Assembly: GCA_045403145.1 (NCBI GenBank)
Contig: JAXIPA010000241.1
Span: 1 to 48,246, forward strand
Source: JAJYKN01 sp045403145
GTDB lineage: Bacteria > Nitrospirota > UBA9217
Direction of reading: 5' to 3'
Length of the DNA: 48,246 bases
Below, one piece after another: positions 42,215 to 48,246 of this stretch. Every line of letters begins with the position of its first letter. Within the stretch, counting starts at the first letter, position 1. Made by a program: the position numbers and the translations under genes. A model generated the notes under the pieces. The model made no database searches. It saw only the letters and a list, made by a program, of their open reading frames with translations, and had not been told where the DNA came from.

Positions 42215-42510
42215 AGTATCACCCTATCTCCTTTTTAAATAGTAACGCTCGTATTCTAAGGCATGTTGTCGGTAAAAGCTCGTGAAAAGAACAAAGTCAA
42301 ACATTTAAAGACCCACCCCTCCATCCTCCCCAGACCAGCTGATTCGTTATCAGCAGGTCGTCTTCTCAACCGTTGAATCACCCAAATCCCTAAAGATCTC
42401 CCTGATTGTCGAGTAGTGCTCCCCGAAGCTATTCACGAGGCCCGCTGGATCTGTTCTCTGGCTATGTTTTCGGGGCCAGGGCCTGGGGGCATGTTCTTTA
42501 CGACTCCCGC
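42215..42510. other. Gene-poor gap with possible coding remnant
   Basis: About 296 bp with no convincing gene. On the minus strand a 19-codon frame from an ATG at 42492 (MPPGPGPENIAREQIQRAS, stop at 42433) and, in another frame, a run that reads VNSFGEHYSTIREIF and DLGDSTVEKTT (about 42438-42362) look protein-like and may be pieces of a decayed gene. The rest has no repeats or promoters I could identify. Confidence 0.35.
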
Positions 42511-42657
42511 CTATTTACTCCCCATCAACTTTTCGAGAATAAACCAGGCAGCAACCAGCGCTGCAATGAGAAAAATAATCTTCCCGATGTTCACGAACGC
42601 ACTGCCCTGTTCCTGCTCTCCGGGTTTTTTCGGTTCTTCATGAACTGTCTTTTTCAT
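42511..42657 (-). CDS. Small single-pass membrane protein, 48 residues
   Basis: Protein of 48 residues: a charged N-terminal 20 residues (MKKTVHEEPKKPGEQEQ) and one hydrophobic helix (IIFLIAALVAAWFIL, residues 27-41), then KLMGSK. GGGGGAG lies just before the ATG, a fair ribosome site, and the stop is TAG. No family is recognised. It could be a regulator of a membrane complex, as many small membrane proteins are. Confidence 0.6.
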   Translation of the reverse strand: MKKTVHEEPKKPGEQEQGSAFVNIGKIIFLIAALVAAWFILEKLMGSK

Positions 42658-43005
42658 AATCTCCCCCTGAACGATGATGCGCACGTCAAGGCCCTCATTG
42701 CTCGTTCAATCTTGCAGATTGAGCTAAAACAGTAACGTGTGGTTCAGGCTGCAAACCTGAACCGGCAAGAATCACCAACAGCATGAGAATAGGATAATTC
42801 AGTGAAAAACGCAAGAACTACGATGGGGTATTTCCGGGCGATGGGGATGAGGGGCTCGGGGCTCAGGGACCAGAGGCAACCACAGGGTTTAGTATCCCGG
42901 GTTAGTAATACCAGCTCGGGGTCAGTTGAAAAAGAAGTTATGCACGCTTTATCAGGGTTAATTCTCAGATATAGCCTTTTTAAAACAGGAAGACAAATGC
43001 CGAGG
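42658..43005. other. Intergenic gap before hemB end
   Basis: About 350 bp without a gene. It contains an 8-bp perfect inverted repeat, GGTTCAGG (42741-42748) and CCTGAACC (42756-42763), with no T-tract, and a short G-rich stretch with GGGGCTC direct repeats (about 42849-42860). No promoter or open frame with a ribosome site was found. Confidence 0.5.
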
Positions 43006-43983
43006 TCAAGACCTGTTCAACAGCGCGGCTGCTTCCTTGGCAAAATAGGTGAGGATGATGTCAGCGCCGGCGCGCTTCATCGAGACGAGCGACTCCAGCA
43101 TTGCGCGCTCGCCGTCGATCCAGCCCATTTGGGCCGCGGCCTTGATCATGGAGAACTCGCCGCTCACATTATAGGCCGCCACGGGCAGGTTGAAATTCTG
43201 TTTCACCTGATAGATGATGTCGAGGTAGGACAGGGCGGGCTTTACCATGACGATGTCCGCGCCTTCGTCGATATCGAGGGCCACTTCGCGAAGCGCCTCG
43301 CGGCTGTTCGGCGGGTCCATCTGGTACGACCTCCGGTCGCCGAACTGGGGCGTGGATTCCGCGGCCTCGCGGAAGGGGCCGTAGAAGCTCGATGCGTACT
43401 TTGCCGCATAGGACATGATAGGGATGTCGTAAAACCCTTCACCGTCGAGCGCGGCCCTGATGGCCCCTACCCGGCCGTCCATCATGTCGGACGGGGCCAC
43501 CATGTCGGCCCCGGCTTTCGCATGGGAGACGGATTCACGGGCGAGCAGTTCGAGCGTCGCGTCGTTCTGCACCACGCCGTTCTTGATCACGCCGCAGTGG
43601 CCGTGGCTCGTGTATTCGCAGAGGCAGACATCGGTGATGACAACAAGCTCGGGGAGCTTGTGTTTGATGGCTTTGATAGCGTGCTGCACGATGCCTTCAT
43701 CGGAGTAAGCTTCGCTTCCGACTTCATCCTTGCTCTCCGGGATCCCGAACAGGATAACGGCGGGGATGCCGAGGCGCTTGATCTCCTCACAGTCCTTCAC
43801 GATATTATCGATGGACTGCTGGAAGTTGCCCGGCATGGAGCTGATCTCTTTTTTCACCCCTTTGCCGTGGGTCACGAACAGAGGGTAAATGAAATCATGG
43901 GGAGACAGTTTCGTTTCCCTGACCATACTCCTGATCATTTCGTTCGACCTGAGCCTTCTCGGCCGGTACAGAGGCTGATACAT
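43006..43983 (-). CDS. hemB: Porphobilinogen synthase
   Basis: Joins two 5-aminolevulinate molecules into porphobilinogen (325 residues). Catalytic lysines are Lys195 (SYAAKYAS) and Lys248 (VMVKPAL). The zinc-type cysteine cluster is intact at DVCLCEYTSHGHC (Cys120, 122, 130), so this is the zinc-dependent class. GGGAG lies 6 nt before the ATG. It is the last gene of the tetrapyrrole cluster, after the HesB/IscA gene. Confidence 0.97.
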   Translation of the reverse strand: MYQPLYRPRRLRSNEMIRSMVRETKLSPHDFIYPLFVTHGKGVKKEISSMPGNFQQSIDNIVKDCEEIKRLGIPAVILFGIPESKDEVGSEAYSDEGIVQHAIKAIKHKLPELVVITDVCLCEYTSHGHCGVIKNGVVQNDATLELLARESVSHAKAGADMVAPSDMMDGRVGAIRAALDGEGFYDIPIMSYAAKYASSFYGPFREAAESTPQFGDRRSYQMDPPNSREALREVALDIDEGADIVMVKPALSYLDIIYQVKQNFNLPVAAYNVSGEFSMIKAAAQMGWIDGERAMLESLVSMKRAGADIILTYFAKEAAALLNRS

Positions 43984-44038
43984 TGGATCTCCCTTTAAAA
44001 ATCACAGGTGGCCAATGAGAAATGCGGCTTTTGACTTT

Positions 44039-44058
44039 CATTCCGCATTCCGCAATCG
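44039..44058. repeat. CATTCCGCATTCCGCAATCG repeat copy
   Basis: CATTCCGCATTCCGCAATCG, close to the copies at 14682-14756 and 47442-47475, directly next to the stop of the HesB/IscA gene. Confidence 0.5.
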
Positions 44059-44060
44059 AA

Positions 44061-44444
44061 TCAGCTGCACCCGCACCCGCCGGAGCCGCACCCGCCGCCG
44101 CTTTTCGGCTTTGACTCTTCCCCGCCGCAGCCGCAGCTGCCGCCGGCGCCGGCCGGAGCGCCGTTCGGGTAGCCGAGGACAAAACCCTCGCCGCGCTCGT
44201 CGCTGATGAACCCGAGTTCGGCGCCTTCGAGCACCTTGGCGGTCGATTCGTCGACGAATAGTTTGGCGCCGTTCTTTTCAACGACGGTGTCGCCGTCGCC
44301 TGATTTGTCATCGATCATGATCTCATAGGAGGGCCCGCAGCAACCGCCGGCTGCCGCTGATACGCGCAGACCGTGATTCGGCACGCCTTCCGCGTTGAGG
44401 ATCTCCTTGATTTTGTCCGCTGCAACTTCAGAAATGGTAATCAT
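44061..44444 (-). CDS. HesB/IscA-family Fe-S protein with Cys-rich tail
   Basis: A-type Fe-S carrier of 127 residues. The three family cysteines are present: Cys35 in AAGGCCGPSYE and the Cys-x-Cys at 104/106 (GGSCGCGG). After the normal end the protein has an extra ~20-residue Gly/Ser/Cys tail with Cys119, Cys124 and Cys126. The AGGAG is 5 nt from the ATG. It lies between cobA-hemD and hemB, so it may supply clusters to the tetrapyrrole branch or to siroheme/cobalamin enzymes; this is inferred from context. Confidence 0.87.
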   Translation of the reverse strand: MITISEVAADKIKEILNAEGVPNHGLRVSAAAGGCCGPSYEIMIDDKSGDGDTVVEKNGAKLFVDESTAKVLEGAELGFISDERGEGFVLGYPNGAPAGAGGSCGCGGEESKPKSGGGCGSGGCGCS

Positions 44445-44497
44445 GTGTTCTCCTAAATTTGATGGCCTCGTAAAAAGTCGATCAATCCGCTTTTGAC

Positions 44498-44605
44498 GTC
44501 ATTCCGGCTTGCCCGGAATCCATCTTTTTCAGTATGTTGTGTGATGATACGATTCCCCCCGGCTTCAAGCATGCCGGGGCAGGCTTAGAAGCAAGCGGGA
44601 ATGAC
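44498..44605. repeat. Double-hairpin repeat, copy D
   Basis: Left half GTCATTCCGG...CCGGAATCC (44498-44521); right half ends AAGCGGGAATGAC (44605) and contains an extra inner palindrome CCCCGGCTT...ATGCCGGGG (about 44556-44578). Compared with copy C, the right half is expanded by this inserted hairpin. It lies between the cobA-hemD stop and the HesB/IscA gene. Confidence 0.78.
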
Positions 44606-44609
44606 AAAC

Positions 44610-46142
44610 TTACTCACTATTCTTAAAATACTCCACCATGGCATCGACGAATGCGGGGATGGTATATTCTTTCGGCATGATATCTGTCTTCATGCCGTAC
44701 TCTTCCGCGGTCTTTGCCGTCACCGGGCCGATACAGGCCACCTTCACCCCTGCTATGAGGGTTTTATACTCTTTTTGCCCGAGTATTTCAATAAAATTAT
44801 GCACGGTTGAGGAACTGGTGAATGTCACAACGGATATCTTTTTCTCATCGAAGAGCTTTTTCACCCGCTCCATGTCCGCGACGGGTCTTACGTTTTCATA
44901 GGCAGTTGCCACGGTAACATCGGCCCCGAGTTCTCTGAGCTTGTCAGGGATGATTTCCCGCGCCACCTTTGCCCGGGGGATCAGGAATTTCAGGCCCTTT
45001 ACCTGAAGGCCTCCGAGGGCGGCCAGCACGCCTTCGGCCTTAAACTCACCGGGGATGAGATCGGCCCTGAGGCCCCGCGCTTCGAGCGCTTCGGCGGTCT
45101 TCGGTCCGACCGTGCAGATATTCACCCCCTTGAGCATGCGGAGGTCCTTGCCGAGACTGCGAAGCCGTTCCATGAAAAATTTGACGGCGTTTGCGCTCGT
45201 AAAAATGATCCAGTTATACGTTTCTATCTCATTGATGGCGCTGTCGAGTTCGTCCCAGCTCGCGGGCGGCACCACGTCGATCGTGGGAAACTCTATGGTG
45301 GTGGCGCCCCGGTCGATGAGCATCTCGGCGAACACGCTGGCCTGGTCGCGCGAGCGCGTGACGATGACGCGTTTGCCGAACAGCGGCTTCGATTCGTACC
45401 AGTTCAGCTTCTCCCTGAGCCGCACCACCTCGCCCACGACGATGATCGCCGGCGGGCCGAGCTTCGCCTCTTTTACTTTGGGCACGATGTCCTTAAGCGT
45501 GCCGGTCACGACCCGCTGGTCGGTGCGCGTGCCCCACTGAATGAGGGCTACCGGTGTTTCCGCGCTCCTGCCGTGCGAAACCAGATTGTCCACGATGCTC
45601 TGGAGGTTTTTCATGCCCATGAAAAAGACCAGCGTGCCGATACCCGTGGCGATGCGGTCCCAGTGCACCTTCGACTCTTCCTTTGTCGGGTCTTCGTGGC
45701 CGGTTACAAAGGCGACGCTCGCGGTATGATCCCGATGGGTGAGCGGTATGCCCGCATAGGTCGGGACGGCAGTAGCCGCGGTCACGCCGGGCACGATCTC
45801 GAAGGGGATGCCGTCGTCCGCCAGTTCCTCGGCCTCTTCACCTCCCCGGCCGAAGATAAAGGGATCTCCGCCTTTCAGACGGGCGACGATCTTCCCTTCT
45901 TTCGCCCTTCGGACGATCAGGCTGTTGATCTCATCCTGCGGGAGCGTATGCCTGCCCCCCTGCTTGCCCACATAAATCAGTTCGGCATCAGGACGCCGAT
46001 GTTCCAGCAGGCGTTCATTCGCGAGATAGTCGTAGATGACGACGTCGGCTTTCTTGACGCATTCGAGCCCCTTGACCGTGATCAGACCGGGGTCGCCGGG
46101 GCCAGCGCCGATTAAATATACTTTTCCGATTGATTGAGTCAT
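44610..46142 (-). CDS. Uroporphyrinogen-III methyltransferase/synthase fusion
   Basis: Fusion of 510 residues. Residues 1-245 are the SAM-dependent CobA/SUMT, which methylates uroporphyrinogen III at C2 and C7 toward siroheme and cobalamin (VYLIGAGPGDPGLITVKG, ARLKGGDPFIFGRGGEE, VTAATAVPTYAGIPLTHRD). Residues 255-510 are HemD, uroporphyrinogen-III synthase (VIVTRSRDQASVFAEML, WIIFTSANAVKFFMERL, CTVGPKTAEAL, VTFTSSSTVHNFIEIL). The fusion is common in non-enteric bacteria and links heme to corrinoid/siroheme branches. It lies between hemC and the HesB gene. Confidence 0.95.
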   Translation of the reverse strand: MTQSIGKVYLIGAGPGDPGLITVKGLECVKKADVVIYDYLANERLLEHRRPDAELIYVGKQGGRHTLPQDEINSLIVRRAKEGKIVARLKGGDPFIFGRGGEEAEELADDGIPFEIVPGVTAATAVPTYAGIPLTHRDHTASVAFVTGHEDPTKEESKVHWDRIATGIGTLVFFMGMKNLQSIVDNLVSHGRSAETPVALIQWGTRTDQRVVTGTLKDIVPKVKEAKLGPPAIIVVGEVVRLREKLNWYESKPLFGKRVIVTRSRDQASVFAEMLIDRGATTIEFPTIDVVPPASWDELDSAINEIETYNWIIFTSANAVKFFMERLRSLGKDLRMLKGVNICTVGPKTAEALEARGLRADLIPGEFKAEGVLAALGGLQVKGLKFLIPRAKVAREIIPDKLRELGADVTVATAYENVRPVADMERVKKLFDEKKISVVTFTSSSTVHNFIEILGQKEYKTLIAGVKVACIGPVTAKTAEEYGMKTDIMPKEYTIPAFVDAMVEYFKNSE

Positions 46143-46151
46143 GATTGCTTT

Positions 46152-46327
46152 TTCACCGCAGAGGACGCAGAGAGCGCAGAGAAATAATTTATACAGTCAT
46201 TACGAGCGGCCGAAAGGAGTCAGGCCATCTGGATTTAATCTGCGGGATTGCTTCGTCGCTTCGTTCCACGCAATGGCAATTCTTATGGATTTTCGTTTCC
46301 TCGGCGTCCTCTGCGACCTCTGCGGTA
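46152..46327. repeat. Nested intergenic repeats
   Basis: The outer element is an inverted repeat: CACCGCAGAGGACGCAGAG (from 46154) matches the complement of CTCTGCGACCTCTGCGGT (to 46326). Inside it is a second palindromic element, GTCATTACGAGCGG (from 46197) and GATTGCTTCGTCGCTTCG...CGCAATGGCA (to 46278), similar to widespread GTCATTGCGAGC repeats. The second seems inserted into the first. Confidence 0.72.
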
Positions 46328-46336
46328 AGAGAAAGT

Positions 46337-47299
46337 TTAGCTTTCCAGCAGGTTGTTTCCGCTGAAGTCGGTTGTGTTTCCGTAAACTTCCCGGAGGATG
46401 ACGTCCGCGCCCCGGGACAGGAGCTTTTCAGCTAGGGTCACGCCGAGCTTCTCGGCTTTTTCTGGTTCGCCTTCGATGGTGTCCTTGATGATCCGCTTCC
46501 CGTCAACGCTGCCGACCAGTCCGACGAGACGCAGTTTTCCGCCCTGCATCTGTCCGTAGCACGCGATCGGCACCTGGCACCCGCCTTCGAGCCGGCGGAG
46601 AAGCGCCCGCTCGCCCGTCACGCAGATACGGCTGTCCTGATGGTTGAAGAAAGCGATGAGATCGTTCAGCTCGCGGTCGTCCACCCGGCACTCGATGCCG
46701 AGCGCGCCCTGGCCGATGGCCGGCAGGCTGATCTCCGCATCGATATATTCCGTGACGTTCTCGGCGAGACCGAGCCGCTTTACGCCTGCCGCGGCGAGGA
46801 TGATGGCGTCGAACTGTCCTTCCTTCAGCTTGCGCAGGCGTGTATCGACGTTCCCCCGGAGCTGCTGGATCTTGAAATCGGGCCTGATATGCATGAGCTG
46901 GGCCTGGCGCCGGAGGCTGCTCGTACCCACATTGGCACCGTTCGGCAGGTCGTTGAACTTGACGTGGTTGCGCGACAGGAGGGCGTCGCGCGCGTCCTCG
47001 CGCTTGGTGATGCAGGCCAGGTGGAGGCCGTCCGGGAAAAAGGTCGGCACGTCCTTCATGCTGTGGACCGCGATGTCGATCTCGTTCGCCAGCATCGCCT
47101 CTTCGATTTCCTTTACGAACAGGCCCTTCCCGCCGACCTGGGCCAGCGGCACGTCAAGGATCTTGTCCCCCGTTGTTTTGATTTTCGTGAGGCCCACGGT
47201 CATGCCGGGATACTTTTTTTCAAGCTCCGACTTCACCCACTCAGCCTGCCAGAGCGCCAGCGCGCTTGCGCGTGTACCGATCCTGATCTCTTTTCGCAA
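46337..47299 (-). CDS. hemC: Porphobilinogen deaminase (hydroxymethylbilane synthase)
   Basis: Polymerises four porphobilinogens into hydroxymethylbilane (320 residues). It has IGTRASALALWQAEWV, HSMKDVPT with catalytic Asp83, GTSSLRRQAQL, QLRGNVDTRL and Cys241 in RRLEGGCQVPIA, which holds the dipyrromethane cofactor. The start is TTG at 47299 with AAAGGAG 6 nt upstream. It lies between hemA and cobA-hemD, in pathway order. Confidence 0.96.
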   Translation of the reverse strand: MRKEIRIGTRASALALWQAEWVKSELEKKYPGMTVGLTKIKTTGDKILDVPLAQVGGKGLFVKEIEEAMLANEIDIAVHSMKDVPTFFPDGLHLACITKREDARDALLSRNHVKFNDLPNGANVGTSSLRRQAQLMHIRPDFKIQQLRGNVDTRLRKLKEGQFDAIILAAAGVKRLGLAENVTEYIDAEISLPAIGQGALGIECRVDDRELNDLIAFFNHQDSRICVTGERALLRRLEGGCQVPIACYGQMQGGKLRLVGLVGSVDGKRIIKDTIEGEPEKAEKLGVTLAEKLLSRGADVILREVYGNTTDFSGNNLLES

Positions 47300-47340
47300 T
47301 GAATACTCCTTTAGAAATATCTTTTTATTACTACTTAATC

Positions 47341-47429
47341 GTCATTCCGGCACGATTTTAGCCGGAATCCAGTTCATTTGATTTTAATTATGAAAAAATG
47401 GATTCCCGATAAGAACATTCGGGAATGAC
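47341..47429. repeat. Double-hairpin repeat, copy E
   Basis: Left half GTCATTCCGG...CCGGAATCCAG (47341-47372); right half TGGATTCCCGA...TCGGGAATGAC (47399-47429). It lies between hemA and hemC and is closest in outline to copy A, but shorter in the middle. Confidence 0.8.
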
Positions 47430-47441
47430 GGATTTTGATTT

Positions 47442-47475
47442 ATTCCGCAATCCGAAATCCGCATTCCGCAATTCG
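47442..47475. repeat. ATTCCGCAATCC repeat copy
   Basis: ATTCCGCAATCCGAAATCC and GCATTCCGCAATTCG are variants of the blocks at 14682-14756 and 44039-44058, next to the hemA stop. Confidence 0.45.
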
Positions 47476-47480
47476 CTCCA

Positions 47481-48246
47481 TCACCGGCAGGGACTCTTTG
47501 TTCCCTGACTACGCGGTAAATCTTCCTTGCCGGACGATTCGACGGTCCTGTCGTGGCCCGGCCGTTTCAGCTCCTTATCCAGGTTGAACAGCCTGCGAGC
47601 GATCGAGATCGTGTTGTCGCCTTCTCCTGGAGTTGAGGCAGCCTGCTTCAGTACCACCAGAGGCGCGTGGAGGAGCTTGTTCACGATCGCCTGGGACATG
47701 GCCTCCACGGCCCGCTTCTGGTCCTCGGTGATGCCGTTCAACGAGCCGAGGGCCTTGTCCAGTTCGCGTTTTCTGACGTCCTCCACCTTTTCCCGAAGGT
47801 CCACGATGGTCGGCACGGCGTCAAGGGCGCGCTCCCACTGGAGGTACGTTTCCACCTCCTGGATCACGAGCTCCTCAGCCTTGCCCGCTTCCTTTGACCT
47901 GCCTTCGGTGTTGACGTCAACCTTGCTCTGCAGGTCGTCGATATCATAGAGGTACACATTGTCGACTTTGTCGACCTCGGGGTCGATGTTCCTCGGGTTC
48001 GAGATGTCGATCATGAAGATGGGCTTGTTGCGCCGTTCCTTGAGCGCGCGACTGACCATGTCGCGCTTCACGACATACTGCGGGGCGCCGGTCGCGCAGA
48101 TAAGGATGTCCACCATCATCAGGGCGTCGGGGAAATGTTCGAACCGGATGGCATCTCCCTTGAATTCCGTGGCAAGCTCTTCGGCCCGTTCGAAGGTTCG
48201 GTTCGCGACCATGATGTTCTTCACGCCGTTGCCCAGAAGATGCTGC
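47481..48246 (-). CDS. hemA: Glutamyl-tRNA reductase, N terminus outside window
   Basis: Reduces glutamyl-tRNA to glutamate-1-semialdehyde, the first committed step of C5 tetrapyrrole synthesis. Only the C-terminal 254 residues are seen. The NADPH domain continues from LLGNGVKNIMVANRTFERAEELA, with VDILICATGAPQYVV, and FMIDISNPRNIDPEVDKVDNVYLYDIDDL (split) leads to the dimerisation helix (ALDAVPTIVDLREKVEDVRKRELDKAL, split). The last 25 residues are an unconserved charged tail. The frame is open through the right window edge, so the true start is outside. Confidence 0.95.
   Translation of the reverse strand, partial: QHLLGNGVKNIMVANRTFERAEELATEFKGDAIRFEHFPDALMMVDILICATGAPQYVVKRDMVSRALKERRNKPIFMIDISNPRNIDPEVDKVDNVYLYDIDDLQSKVDVNTEGRSKEAGKAEELVIQEVETYLQWERALDAVPTIVDLREKVEDVRKRELDKALGSLNGITEDQKRAVEAMSQAIVNKLLHAPLVVLKQAASTPGEGDNTISIARRLFNLDKELKRPGHDRTVESSGKEDLPRSQGTKSPCR

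Noticed and set aside
42741..42763. Terminator downstream of the 48-residue gene region
   Set aside because: GGTTCAGG/CCTGAACC is a good stem but has no T-tract and lies upstream, not downstream, of that gene.
42802..43998. Plus-strand open frame (398 codons)
   Set aside because: Antisense to hemB; mostly His/Val/Gly-rich shadow composition.
1..48246. CRISPR array, tRNA, rRNA, prophage or complete IS
   Set aside because: No regularly spaced direct repeats, no tRNA cloverleaf that I could see, no transposase or integrase gene; the repeats present are short palindromic elements.

Overview
The window (about 48 kb, moderately GC-rich) comes from the chromosome of a Gram-negative, LPS-making bacterium. 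It carries BamA, a Skp/OmpH chaperone and a nearly complete lipid A and inner-core LPS pathway. It uses LpxI instead of LpxH, a fused CobA-HemD, a fused YlxR-L7Ae protein and a ClpC-type unfoldase. This combination and gene order suggest a Nitrospirota or Desulfobacterota (Geobacter-like) lineage rather than an enteric bacterium. That placement is inferred from gene content only; no rRNA gene is present.

Region 1 (1-20278, all on the minus strand, read right to left) is an envelope operon: bamA, ompH, lpxD, fabZ, lpxA, lpxI, a Gfo/Idh dehydrogenase, a DegT aminotransferase, lpxB, msbA, a DUF374 acyltransferase, waaA, lpxK, gmhB, waaF and four core glycosyltransferases. A clear sigma-70-type promoter precedes bamA. 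Many junctions are 1-11 bp overlaps, so much of it is probably one transcript. The dehydrogenase and aminotransferase between lpxA/lpxI and lpxB look like GnnA and GnnB, which would give a lipid A built on 2,3-diamino-glucose. waaA has an in-frame amber codon.

Region 2 (20279-26036) holds hemW and an ArgA-like acetyltransferase (minus), clpC (plus, with a good promoter and a strong terminator) and a CrtI-like FAD enzyme (minus).

Region 3 (26137-36664) is the classical translation/RNA operon on the minus strand: rimP, nusA, ylxR-L7Ae fusion, infB, a DUF503 gene, rbfA, nrnA, truB, rpsO and pnp. A promoter and a terminator-like leader hairpin precede rimP, and a second promoter precedes rpsO.

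Region 4 (36664-43005) is a looser accessory stretch: a WbuC-like cupin, a Phd/PIN toxin-antitoxin pair with its own promoter and operator-like palindrome, an unknown acidic protein, rsgA, an HD-GYP protein, an SUI1/YciH protein, a 37-residue Lys-rich protein, YwbE, an unknown 94-residue protein and a 48-residue membrane protein.

Region 5 (43006-48246, minus) is tetrapyrrole synthesis: hemA (cut by the window edge), hemC, cobA-hemD, an IscA/HesB protein with a cysteine-rich tail, and hemB.

Five copies of a double-hairpin intergenic repeat (GTCATTCC...GGAATGAC ends) are scattered through regions 1 and 5, together with other palindromic repeat families. No tRNA, rRNA, CRISPR array, prophage or complete insertion sequence was seen.
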